Notes under the pieces: model-generated
Told to the model about the DNA's origin: nothing
The model's input: the letters and a program-made list of their open reading frames with translations, nothing else
The model's database searches: none
Translations under genes and position numbers: made by a program
Shown here: piece by piece, positions 17,883 through 25,864 of the stretch
Layout: each line of letters starts with the position of its first letter
How positions within the stretch are numbered: position 1 is the first letter of the stretch
Source of the DNA: Aquisalinus luteolus
GTDB lineage: Bacteria; Pseudomonadota; Alphaproteobacteria; Caulobacterales; Parvularculaceae
Assembly (NCBI RefSeq): GCF_009712425.2
Contig: NZ_VCJR02000001.1
Span: forward strand, 1,306,001-1,370,000
DNA: 64,000 nt
Reading direction: 5' to 3'

Positions 17883-19004
17883 ATGAGTGATTTCAGATTT
17901 GATCTCAAGGCGACCGACGGGGCAGCACGCACCGGTGTGATCAGTACACCGCGCGGTGAGATCCGCACGCCAGCCTTCATGCCCGTCGGCACGGCCGGCA
18001 CAGTCAAGGCGATGCACCCGCAGCATGTGCGCGAAACAGGTGCTGATATCGTGCTTGGCAATACCTACCATCTCATGCTGCGTCCGACGGCGGAACGGGT
18101 GCGTCAGCTGGGCGGTCTGCACAATTTCATGAACTGGGACAGGCCTATCCTGACGGACTCCGGCGGCTTTCAGGTCATGTCGCTGTCGAAGCTGCGCAAG
18201 CTGACCGAGAATGGCGTCACCTTCCAGTCCCATATCGATGGCTCGCGCCATGAACTGACGCCGGAACGCTCCATCGAGATCCAGTGCCTGCTCGGCTCCG
18301 ACATCCAGATGCAGTTCGATGAGTGTCCGCCTTTCCCGATTTCCGAGGAAGGATCGCGGGAGTCGATGGAGTTGTCGTTGCGCTGGGCGGTGCGATCCAA
18401 GCAGGCGTTCGAGGAGAAAGCCTCGCCCGGAAATGCGCTGTTCGGGATCGTGCAGGGCAGTGTTTTCGAGGATCAGCGCCGCCGATCCCTCGATGAATTG
18501 CTGAAAATCGGTTTTCACGGCTATTCCGTCGGCGGGCTCGCGGTTGGCGAGGGGCAGGAAGAGATGTTCCGTGTTCTGGACTTTACCTGTCCGCACATGG
18601 ACACGGCCAAGCCGCGTTACCTGATGGGTGTCGGCAAGCCGTCCGACCTCGTCGGAGCCGTCGCCCGGGGCATCGACATGTTCGATTGCGTCGCGCCCAC
18701 ACGGTCAGGCCGTCATGGGCAGGCATGGACGAAGAACGGCCCGATCAATATCAAGAATGCCCGTTTTATCGATGACGAGACGCCGCTTGATGCTGACAGT
18801 TCGTGTCCGGCATCGTCGCAATACTCAAAGGCCTATCTCAACCATCTGTTCAAGGCGGGGGAATATCTCGGGCCCATGCTGCTGACATGGCATAATCTGC
18901 ATTACTATCAGCAGCTGATGGCGGACATGCGCAGCGCCATCGCCGAGGGGCGGTTCGACCGGTTTGTGAAAGAATTTGAGGAAGCGCAGGGTGCGGACGG
19001 CTAG
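17883..19004 (+). CDS. tgt: Tgt, tRNA-guanine transglycosylase, with degenerate zinc site
   Basis: A 373-residue Tgt that exchanges guanine-34 for preQ1 in tRNA with GUN anticodons. Catalytic parts are kept: LTDSGGFQ with the general acid/base Asp, FDECPPFP, the GGLAVGEG loop, and FDCVAPTR with the nucleophilic Asp. The zinc motif normally reads CxCxxC with a His 31 residues after the first Cys. Here it is Ser306, Cys308 and Ser311, with His337 present, so two of four ligands are lost. The reading frame is clean. It overlaps the convergent TadE-like gene by four bases. Confidence 0.95.
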   Translation: MSDFRFDLKATDGAARTGVISTPRGEIRTPAFMPVGTAGTVKAMHPQHVRETGADIVLGNTYHLMLRPTAERVRQLGGLHNFMNWDRPILTDSGGFQVMSLSKLRKLTENGVTFQSHIDGSRHELTPERSIEIQCLLGSDIQMQFDECPPFPISEEGSRESMELSLRWAVRSKQAFEEKASPGNALFGIVQGSVFEDQRRRSLDELLKIGFHGYSVGGLAVGEGQEEMFRVLDFTCPHMDTAKPRYLMGVGKPSDLVGAVARGIDMFDCVAPTRSGRHGQAWTKNGPINIKNARFIDDETPLDADSSCPASSQYSKAYLNHLFKAGEYLGPMLLTWHNLHYYQQLMADMRSAIAEGRFDRFVKEFEEAQGADG

Positions 19005-19411
19005 TTCACGATGGTCAGTGACTGCGATTTAGTCACCGTCTGGGGGGCTAGCGACATAAAGAATTCAGGCGTCATGTAATCGAAGTCATAGCTCGCAGAA
19101 ACCGTGACAACCGAGCCGACAGTGTTGGAATTATTCTGCCAGCTGACATTGACTGTAAGAGCATCTTCATCTGCCACACGGGCGATATCCTTGACCACGG
19201 TTGAAATGGACTGCGTTGTTGCCGGTGAATCGCTGTCATTGCTTGCGACCATTGCCGTGCGCGCACCTTGAAGCACAGCTGTTTCCATGGAGTCTGCCAG
19301 CATGGCGAAGCGCCCAAGGTCGATAATCGCCATCATGAAGAAGATCAGCACTGGAGCGACCATCGCGAATTCCACAGCCGACACACCGCGAATGTCTTTT
19401 ATAAAGCGCAT
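19001..19411 (-). CDS. TadE-like pilus assembly protein
   Basis: A 136-residue protein beginning with a short basic segment and then the TadE-type stretch [20 protein letters not shown] (residues 5-24). This has the EF pair typical of type IVb pseudopilins and one membrane helix. The rest is predicted extracytoplasmic. TadE-like minor pseudopilins help assemble Flp pili. Its start overlaps the stop of the next upstream gene by one base, and three such genes form one operon. The ATPase and secretin genes of a tad locus are not in this window. Confidence 0.82.
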   Translation of the reverse strand: MRFIKDIRGVSAVEFAMVAPVLIFFMMAIIDLGRFAMLADSMETAVLQGARTAMVASNDSDSPATTQSISTVVKDIARVADEDALTVNVSWQNNSNTVGSVVTVSASYDFDYMTPEFFMSLAPQTVTKSQSLTIVN

Positions 19412-19884
19412 CAGGAATTCCGGAAAAGGTGTGACGCCTTGAGCTGCTTGTTACCCATCAGCGACGAGTTCACTACAGCGTCATAATTGCGATTGATCGT
19501 GACCTTTTTCCACACGATCTTGGTCGAGGAGGGGCATGCGCTCTCACAGCTGTTCTGGGCATTGTTGCGCGTATAGGACTGCAATGCATCCGAGCAGGTG
19601 CAATAGGAATCAACGGTGATCGTATTGTCCGGGGCCGGAAACCTTTGACGGTACACGCTGATAATATCGTCATTTGTGCGCGTATCGTCTGGCGTCGCTG
19701 CCAGGGCGATAGCCATGGAATAGCTGTCTCTGTTCATTGCCGCTGTTTCGGACTTGTACGAATAAAGCTCAACCCCGTACAGCAACATGGGGGCAAGTAC
19801 GAGCGCAATGACGAGCGCGGCTTCAACCGCGATCGAACCGTCAGTCCGGCTGCCAAATTTCTCTAAAACGTTCCGCATAGTCAT
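19411..19884 (-). CDS. TadE/TadF-like pseudopilin
   Basis: A 157-residue protein with an N-terminal segment (DGSIAVEAALVIALVLAPML, about residues 15-34) that resembles a type IVb pilin leader and membrane helix. The extracytoplasmic part contains five cysteines grouped near residues 93-119 (CTCSDA, CESAC), suggesting disulfides. It is the middle gene of the three-gene Tad-type operon, one base apart from both neighbours. Confidence 0.78.
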   Translation of the reverse strand: MTMRNVLEKFGSRTDGSIAVEAALVIALVLAPMLLYGVELYSYKSETAAMNRDSYSMAIALAATPDDTRTNDDIISVYRQRFPAPDNTITVDSYCTCSDALQSYTRNNAQNSCESACPSSTKIVWKKVTINRNYDAVVNSSLMGNKQLKASHLFRNS

Positions 19885-19885
19885 C

Positions 19886-21157
19886 TTATTTTACCAGGGC
19901 AAAACTTCCGCCACTTCCCCCACCACCGAGGTTGGCAGCCAGTCCGTAGGGATTGTCCACGTCGATTGTCATTCTCGATCCGCCGACCATCATGATCCTG
20001 TCGGCCAGCACATAGGTGAATTCGCTGCGTGTCGAGATATGGGCGTTGTTGCTGACGTCAAGCAGGCAACCCGGAAAATACAACACGCCGTCATAGGTGA
20101 ACCCGGCGCCGCCTGCGAAGGTGATCGGGTTCGGGCAGCTGCCATTGTTCACGCGCCACATGAGGATACCCGCATAGGGTCCAGTTTGTGGTGCCTGGAA
20201 AGAATTGGCAGAGGCAGAGTAGTCGGTGATCCTGATCGTGCCGCCATTCATCACGATGATGGTGATCGGGCCGTTGGCGATAATCTTGGCTCCGCTCTGC
20301 GCCTCGAAATTACCGCCTGTGATGTAATATGTGCCTGCCTCGAGGTAGTGAGTACGGCCATTGTTTGCGACAAAGCCGCTTGAATAGATACCGGGCTGGA
20401 ATGTCTTCGAACCATACCAGGAATAGTCGGTACCCGGATTGCCATAGGTGGTTCCGGTTGGTGTCGGGGTGGGCAGGGATGCAGCAAGGGGATCCGTTAC
20501 CGTCGCGCACAACTCCTTGGTTGCACTGACAGCATTGCCATTGGCCTGGTAAACCCCGCCACCATGGCACAGCTTGCCCGGCCCGCTGCCGTCAGTCACC
20601 GTAATGAAGGCTTGGGTCAGGTGGACCGAGCTGGAACCTGTGGCATTGGACTGGACCGAGCAACCGCTGATGGTCATTCGGGCATTGTTGTTCATCTCTA
20701 TGCCACGACCATTGGAAGGGCTGGTGTTCGTCGCAAGCACGCAAGGGGCAGGGGTGCCCCCCTTGGCGATCTCCGCACTGCTGGAAAGCGTTGGTGAGTT
20801 CATGCCCAGAATGCGCGAGAAATGCTTGCTCGTGGCCCGGCTGCCGGTAATGCGGTACCGGTTGTCGCCAAGATCGGTAAGGGTAAAACTTGTCGTGCCA
20901 GACTCCGTTGGCAGCCGGTCTGCATGAGCCTCAAGCATCTTGGTGATATCGCTGGTGGACATGTTGTCCTCCTTGGCGATGCTCACGGCGTAAGCGGCCA
21001 TATCGACATCTTCCTGAAGACGGGCCGCTTGCTGGCGCCATACGCCAGCATCCATTGAGAATGCCAGGGCGATGCAAAGCACGCCCACAATCAGTGCCGC
21101 CAGGGGCATGATCGAGCCCCTGTCATCAATGGAAAACGGTGTCATAACAAGCCGCAT
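19886..21157 (-). CDS. TadG-like protein with a beta-helix-like passenger region
   Basis: A 423-residue protein. Its N-terminal segment DDRGSIMPLAALIVGVLCIA (about residues 11-30) with the following helix matches the TadG N-terminal domain of putative Flp-pilus proteins. The rest has repeated short stretches rich in Asn, Gly, Ser and Thr (MNNNARMTISGCSVQSN, GGTIRITDYSASAN), as in right-handed beta-helix secreted proteins. It is probably anchored or exported to the cell surface. It is the first gene of the three-gene operon. Adhesive function is inference. Confidence 0.8.
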   Translation of the reverse strand: MRLVMTPFSIDDRGSIMPLAALIVGVLCIALAFSMDAGVWRQQAARLQEDVDMAAYAVSIAKEDNMSTSDITKMLEAHADRLPTESGTTSFTLTDLGDNRYRITGSRATSKHFSRILGMNSPTLSSSAEIAKGGTPAPCVLATNTSPSNGRGIEMNNNARMTISGCSVQSNATGSSSVHLTQAFITVTDGSGPGKLCHGGGVYQANGNAVSATKELCATVTDPLAASLPTPTPTGTTYGNPGTDYSWYGSKTFQPGIYSSGFVANNGRTHYLEAGTYYITGGNFEAQSGAKIIANGPITIIVMNGGTIRITDYSASANSFQAPQTGPYAGILMWRVNNGSCPNPITFAGGAGFTYDGVLYFPGCLLDVSNNAHISTRSEFTYVLADRIMMVGGSRMTIDVDNPYGLAANLGGGGSGGSFALVK

Positions 21158-21337
21158 GGTTTACACAAACAAAATTTTGACTGTGTATTTGTAGCTATGA
21201 ACCGATAATAAAGAGTAAGGGACTGTGGTTAAGAAGCGTAAATAACAACCAGATTACAGCACGTTATCGGTTGCAGATTCCTGTACGTAAGCCAGCGGAC
21301 TTTGGCCGCTTAATCAAGATACGTATTCGGGAAAAGA
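21158..21337. other. AT-rich intergenic region upstream of the Tad-type operon
   Basis: This stretch, together with the tRNA-Lys gene and 21414-21560, forms the longest gene-poor interval in the window. It is more AT-rich than its surroundings and must hold the promoter of the Tad-type operon. AACCGATAA (21200-21208) and TTATCGGTT (21264-21272) form a perfect 9-bp inverted repeat 55 bases apart. I see no short gene in it. Confidence 0.5.
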
Positions 21338-21413
21338 TGGTGAGCCCGACAGGATTCGAACCTGTGACCCACTGATTAAAAGTCAGTTGCTCTACCAACT
21401 GAGCTACGGGCCC
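21338..21413 (-). tRNA. tRNA-Lys (anticodon TTT)
   Basis: The 76-nt minus-strand sequence folds as a tRNA. The acceptor stem is GGGCCCG with CGGGCTC, with one G-T pair, and the D-arm is GCTCAGTTGGTAGAGC. The anticodon stem-loop is CTGAC-TTTTAAT-CAG with anticodon TTT, the T-arm carries GGTTCGAATCC, and the 3' CCA is encoded. Confidence 0.98.
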
Positions 21414-21427
21414 ACACAAGAAGCGGT

Positions 21428-21456
21428 TAGATAGTAATAACTGCGGCCCGGGTCAA
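21428..21456 (-). promoter_or_regulatory. Promoter of tRNA-Lys
   Basis: On the minus strand TTGACC (21451-21456) and TATCTA (21428-21433) are separated by 17 bases. Transcription would begin about eight bases upstream of the mature tRNA. Confidence 0.65.
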
Positions 21457-21560
21457 CACTAATTAGCGCGAAAAAACGCAACGGGAAAAAGCGCGTGAAA
21501 ACAGGGTGATATTAACATTTCCGGGGCATTGTCGGCAGGCAAGCTCAGGATGAGAGAACC

Positions 21561-23657
21561 ATGACCAAGACCGCCTTTATCGGGACGGGGAATATCGCCG
21601 CCGTGCATGCCGAGGCACTGGCCCAGGTAAAGGGGGCAGACCTTGTTGCCGTCGTTGACCCGGTGGAAAGCCGCGCGAGCTCTTTTGCACGCAAATTCAA
21701 GGCTCAAAGCTCTTTCGGATCGCTCGCCGAAGCGTTGCAAGAGGGCGGGTTCAGCGTCGCTCACGTATTGACGCCGCCAGCCACGCATTTCGGTATCACC
21801 AAGACACTTCTGGATGCCGGCATCGGCGTTTTTCTTGAAAAGCCGATGGCTGAAAAAGTGTCGGAATGTGAGATGCTAATAGGTCTGGCGCAGTCTCGCG
21901 GCTTGCCGCTACGCGTCAGCCAGAACTACATTTTTCATCCGGCGCATCTGAGGGTTCGCAAGGCGCTCGATGGCAACCGGATCGGTCCGCTGCGCCATGT
22001 CAGCTGCCGGTATGTAATGCCCCTGCGCCAGCTGGCCGCACGCCAGTTCGGGCACTGGATGTTCGACTCGTCCCGGAACCTGCTTCTGGAACAGGTGGTG
22101 CATCCGCTGAGCCTGCTCGATGACGTCGCCGGGCCTTTGAAGCCTGTCTCGGTGATCCCCGGGGAGCGCAAAGCCTTCGCCGACGGGATTGAACTGGTGA
22201 CCGAATGGCAGGTTCTGCTGAGCGGCCGGAACGGCGCCACCGTCCAGCTCCTCGTTTCGCTGGGCGCTTCCTATGCGGACTGGTCCCTGGATATTCTCGG
22301 CGATGATGGCCGGATCAGCGCCGATTACCTGTCCAGTAAGGCGAGTGGGACCGTGCCCGGCGGTTATATCGACTTCCTTGAGACCATGCGGGGCGGCTAC
22401 GCTTCCAGCCTTTCGCGGATGGCACAGGACACGGGCAATGCGGCTGCCTATCTGGCGGCGCAGACGAGGCTGGTCGGTCGCAGTGACCCGTTTTTCCTCA
22501 GTATCCGCAACAGTGTGCGGGATTTCTATTCAGCACTTGATGGTGGTCGTCATGACATGGACGGAGCACGAGGGGCGAGGCTGGTCGGCCTGTGCAACGA
22601 AATAGCCGCCGCCAGCGGCGAGCCAGTAGTGCGCCCCAAGCCTGTCGAGCATACAGGCTTCCGTGCCGATGTCGTCGTGCTTGGCGGCACCGGCTTTATC
22701 GGCAGTTACCTGACGCGTGACCTGGTGGGTGCCGGCAAGAAGGTGCGGGTCGTAGCGCGCAACACGGGCAACCCGGCGCGAGTATTTACCCATGAGAATG
22801 TCGAACTGGTTCAAGGCTCGATCGCTGACAGGGAGTTCCTTGAAGAAGCGATCGCCGGCGTACCGGTCGTCGTCAATCTTGCCCATGGCGGCGGCGGCGA
22901 TGACTGGGAGGCGATCCGCAGGGCGATGGTTGGTGGTGCCGAGAGGGTGGCCGATGCCGTGATTGCCACAGGAGCCGAGAAATTCCTTCATGTCAGTTCC
23001 ATCGCGGCGCTTTATTGCGGCGATCCGGACGAGACGATTACGGACAAGACGCTACCAGACCCTGACAAGGGACGCGCCGACTATGCCCGGGCCAAGGCGG
23101 AAGCGGAAAGGCTATTGCTGCGAAAGTGCCGAGATGACGGGCTGCCACTCAGCCTCTGGCGGCCGGGGGTTGTGGTGGGAGAGGGCACGTCGCCCTTCCA
23201 CAGTGGCGTCGGTTTTTATAACCGAGAGCGCGTCTGTCTCGGCTGGAACAGCGGCCAGAACCCTCTGCCGTTTGTACTTGCCGAAGATGTTTCTTCGGCC
23301 CTGATGAAGGCGATCCTCGACTTGCCGGCTGATGAACTGACCGGACGGGCCTTCAACCTGGTCGGCGATGTGCGACTGACAGCGCGTGCTTATACGGCGC
23401 TTCTGGCCGAGAAAACCGGCCGGCCACTCGTCTACCGGCGGCAATCAATCTGGCAGCAACAGGCCGGTGAAGTGGCGAAATGGCTCGTCAAGAAAGCGGC
23501 GGGTCGGAAGGTCGGGTTCCCGTCAGTCCGTGACCTCAAATCGCGCGGGCTTGTAGCGTCTTTCGATACGTCGGCGGAGAAGAAGCTGCTTGGATGGCAG
23601 CCTGTCTCTGACCGGCAGGCTTTCATAGATCGCGCCATCATGGTGCATGTCCGATAG
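21561..23657 (+). CDS. Fusion of Gfo/Idh/MocA oxidoreductase and NAD-dependent epimerase/dehydratase
   Basis: A 698-residue protein of two enzymes in one chain. Residues 1 to about 350 are a Gfo/Idh/MocA-type dehydrogenase with FIGTGNIAAVHAEAL and the catalytic-type EKPMAE motif. From about residue 368 an extended SDR follows: GGTGFIGS (375-382) for NAD binding, HVSSIAAL, and the YxxxK pair Tyr508/Lys512. Both families act on nucleotide sugars. It abuts the GT4 gene with no gap, so it probably makes a modified sugar for that enzyme. There is no frameshift between the halves. Confidence 0.88.
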   Translation: MTKTAFIGTGNIAAVHAEALAQVKGADLVAVVDPVESRASSFARKFKAQSSFGSLAEALQEGGFSVAHVLTPPATHFGITKTLLDAGIGVFLEKPMAEKVSECEMLIGLAQSRGLPLRVSQNYIFHPAHLRVRKALDGNRIGPLRHVSCRYVMPLRQLAARQFGHWMFDSSRNLLLEQVVHPLSLLDDVAGPLKPVSVIPGERKAFADGIELVTEWQVLLSGRNGATVQLLVSLGASYADWSLDILGDDGRISADYLSSKASGTVPGGYIDFLETMRGGYASSLSRMAQDTGNAAAYLAAQTRLVGRSDPFFLSIRNSVRDFYSALDGGRHDMDGARGARLVGLCNEIAAASGEPVVRPKPVEHTGFRADVVVLGGTGFIGSYLTRDLVGAGKKVRVVARNTGNPARVFTHENVELVQGSIADREFLEEAIAGVPVVVNLAHGGGGDDWEAIRRAMVGGAERVADAVIATGAEKFLHVSSIAALYCGDPDETITDKTLPDPDKGRADYARAKAEAERLLLRKCRDDGLPLSLWRPGVVVGEGTSPFHSGVGFYNRERVCLGWNSGQNPLPFVLAEDVSSALMKAILDLPADELTGRAFNLVGDVRLTARAYTALLAEKTGRPLVYRRQSIWQQQAGEVAKWLVKKAAGRKVGFPSVRDLKSRGLVASFDTSAEKKLLGWQPVSDRQAFIDRAIMVHVR

Positions 23658-24755
23658 ATGGCCGCGCCCCGCACGATATTGCATGTCTTTTCTACCTTCG
23701 CGGTTGGTGGGCCGCAGCGCCGGTTCGCGACTGTTTCCAGGGCGCATGACGGGTACCGGCATCTGATCGCTGCGATGGACGACAATCATGCAGCGGCAGA
23801 GCTGCTGGATGATGCTGATCATGAGCTCGTGACACTTTCCATGGCCAAGGGCAGGTCACTGGATATCCAGAACCTGTTGCGGTTGAGGCGGCTGCTGAAA
23901 GAGAAGAAACCAGACCTTCTGTGTACATATAACTGGGGCAGCATCGAAGCGGTGATTGCCAATCGCCTGTCGCTCAAAGGTCAGATTGTTCCGCATATCC
24001 ATTTCGAGGATGGCTTTGGCCCGGATGAGAGCCAGCATGTGCAGCTTCCCCGTCGCGTGGCCATGCGGCGGCTGTTTTTGAAGAACTCGCGCGTGATCGT
24101 TCCATCGCGCACTCTAGAGAAAATCGCTGCCGATGTCTGGGGGTTGCGGAACGTGACGTTTGTACCGAACGGAATCGATACTGCGCTTTTTTATCCCGTT
24201 GGGGCCAAGCCAGATGCGACATTCACTATCGGCACTGTCGGTGCCCTGCGGCCCGAAAAGAATTTTGCATTGCTGATCAAGGCGTTCGCCGATAGTGGCC
24301 TCGCTGGCCGGGCGCGGCTGATTATTGCCGGTGACGGCTCGACGTTGAGCCAGTTGACGGATATCGCGGACAAGCTTGGTATTGCAGCGAGTGTCGATTT
24401 CCCCGGTCATATCGCTGACCCGGCAGAGCTTTACCGGAGCTTTGATGTTTTTGCCATAAGTTCGAATACGGAACAGATGCCGTTGAGCCTGCTGGAGGCG
24501 ATGGCGAGCGGCCTGCCTGTCATCGCCACGGATGTTGGAGACATCGCTACCATGCTGTCCTATGACAATAACCCGCTGGTCGTCCCGAGCGGTGACATGG
24601 ACGGGCTTGCCTCGGCAATGCGCCAGTGCTTCGAAGATGCGACGCTACGCCAGCGAATTGGTGTTGCAAACAGGGCAAAAGTGCTGCGCGACTATCAGCT
24701 GCAACAGATGATCGATGCCTATGGAAATCTGTTTTCAGGGTCGGAGGTGGCATGA
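23658..24755 (+). CDS. Glycosyltransferase family 4 protein
   Basis: A 365-residue GT-B glycosyltransferase. The C-terminal nucleotide-sugar-binding half contains FVPNGIDTALF (about residues 168-178), GTVGALRPEKNF (about 191-202) and the donor-contacting segment SNTEQMPLSLLEAMASGLPVIAT, shortened here to its core EAMASGLPV. The start ATG directly follows the previous stop. The 3' end overlaps the next gene by four bases (ATGA). It probably adds a sugar to a lipid-linked exopolysaccharide precursor at the inner face of the membrane. Confidence 0.92.
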   Translation: MAAPRTILHVFSTFAVGGPQRRFATVSRAHDGYRHLIAAMDDNHAAAELLDDADHELVTLSMAKGRSLDIQNLLRLRRLLKEKKPDLLCTYNWGSIEAVIANRLSLKGQIVPHIHFEDGFGPDESQHVQLPRRVAMRRLFLKNSRVIVPSRTLEKIAADVWGLRNVTFVPNGIDTALFYPVGAKPDATFTIGTVGALRPEKNFALLIKAFADSGLAGRARLIIAGDGSTLSQLTDIADKLGIAASVDFPGHIADPAELYRSFDVFAISSNTEQMPLSLLEAMASGLPVIATDVGDIATMLSYDNNPLVVPSGDMDGLASAMRQCFEDATLRQRIGVANRAKVLRDYQLQQMIDAYGNLFSGSEVA

Positions 24756-25864
24756 GTGTCGAGCTTTCGATAACGCCACTCGATGATGCCAATGGCTTTG
24801 TGTCTGCATGGCGGGATCTGTATCAGCGTGCCGGAAAGAGATCGTTTTTCCAGTCTCCTGAATGGATCGATACATGGATCAGGCAAGCGAAGGACAAGGC
24901 CGAGCTGCATGTCGTTCGGGCAACGCAGGGGGGTATGGTTCTTCTGCTGGGTATCGTCGGCCTCAGCAAGTCAGGCAGGGTGCCGTTGCTATCCCTGAGG
25001 GAAGCGCGGCTTGGCGAGGCGGCGAACGAAGCGATCGATTCCGTCTACGTTGAATATAACGATTTCCTGCAAGCGGCACTGGCCCAACCCGACCTTTCTT
25101 CATTGGCCTGGCGGGCCGTGTTCGATCACTTCCCCGGCATAGACAGTTTCGTTATCAGGAACGGGACCGTCGGGTGCGTCAGCGCGATGAGCGAGGCGGC
25201 CCTGTCGCGCGACTTTACGATACGCGTTATTCGCGAAGAGCATAGCTGGATTTGCCCGCTGGCCGGCCTGCGAGAAGACGGCAAGACAGTCCTGTCGTCA
25301 CTGAGCAGCAACAGCCGTAAGCAGGTAGAGCGCAGCGCAAGGCTCTATGAGGAACGTGGTGCCCTTGCGATCCATGTTCCCGGTACACCGGAAGAGTGGT
25401 CAGCCAGCTGGATGCGGCTGGAGGCGCTGCATGCGGCCACGTGGGAAGCGCGTGGCGGAGCGGGTGTTTTTGCCAACCAGCAGCTGACAGAGTTTCACGC
25501 GGCTTTGCGGCAGAACTATCCTGACAGCGTAGCGCTGACTGAGCTGCGTGCTGGCGACCAGACGCTTGGTGTTCTCTATAACTTCCTGCATGAGGGCCGT
25601 GTGATGAACTATCAGAGCGGTTTTCAGTATGAAGAAGATAACCGGCTGAAACCCGGCCTGCTGACACATGTCATGGTTGCACAGCATTATCTTGATCAGG
25701 GGTACGAAATCTACGACATGCTCGTTGGCGATGTGCGCTACAAGCAGTCACTGGGTGAAATGGGAGAGCGGATGAGTCTTGTCGAGGCGGTGCGGCCCGG
25801 TTGGCGACAGAGCGCTGTCAGTCTTGCCCGGTCAGTGCGCGAAAGCCTTAAGCGCCAGTCCTGA
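24752..25864 (+). CDS. FemAB/BioF2-like acetyltransferase (GNAT superfamily)
   Basis: A 370-residue protein. Its first part (SFFQSPEWIDTWIRQ, about residues 30-44) and its second GNAT-like half (LSSNSRKQVERSARLYEERG, then FLHEGRVMNYQSGF and YDMLVGDVRYKQSLG) match the BioF2-like acetyltransferase family found in many exopolysaccharide clusters. It may acylate a sugar or lipid-linked intermediate. It overlaps the GT4 gene at its start and the convergent asnB-type gene by 17 bases at its end. Confidence 0.8.
   Translation: MSVELSITPLDDANGFVSAWRDLYQRAGKRSFFQSPEWIDTWIRQAKDKAELHVVRATQGGMVLLLGIVGLSKSGRVPLLSLREARLGEAANEAIDSVYVEYNDFLQAALAQPDLSSLAWRAVFDHFPGIDSFVIRNGTVGCVSAMSEAALSRDFTIRVIREEHSWICPLAGLREDGKTVLSSLSSNSRKQVERSARLYEERGALAIHVPGTPEEWSASWMRLEALHAATWEARGGAGVFANQQLTEFHAALRQNYPDSVALTELRAGDQTLGVLYNFLHEGRVMNYQSGFQYEEDNRLKPGLLTHVMVAQHYLDQGYEIYDMLVGDVRYKQSLGEMGERMSLVEAVRPGWRQSAVSLARSVRESLKRQS

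Noticed and set aside
21158-21337. CtrA-type TTAA-N7-TTAA sites upstream of the Tad-type operon
   Set aside because: The best candidate near 21228 has only one full half-site, so it is not above what AT-rich DNA gives by chance.
21561-23657. Gfo/Idh-SDR protein as a sequencing-error fusion of two genes
   Set aside because: A single frame runs through the junction with no stop, start-like site or ribosome-binding site between the halves.
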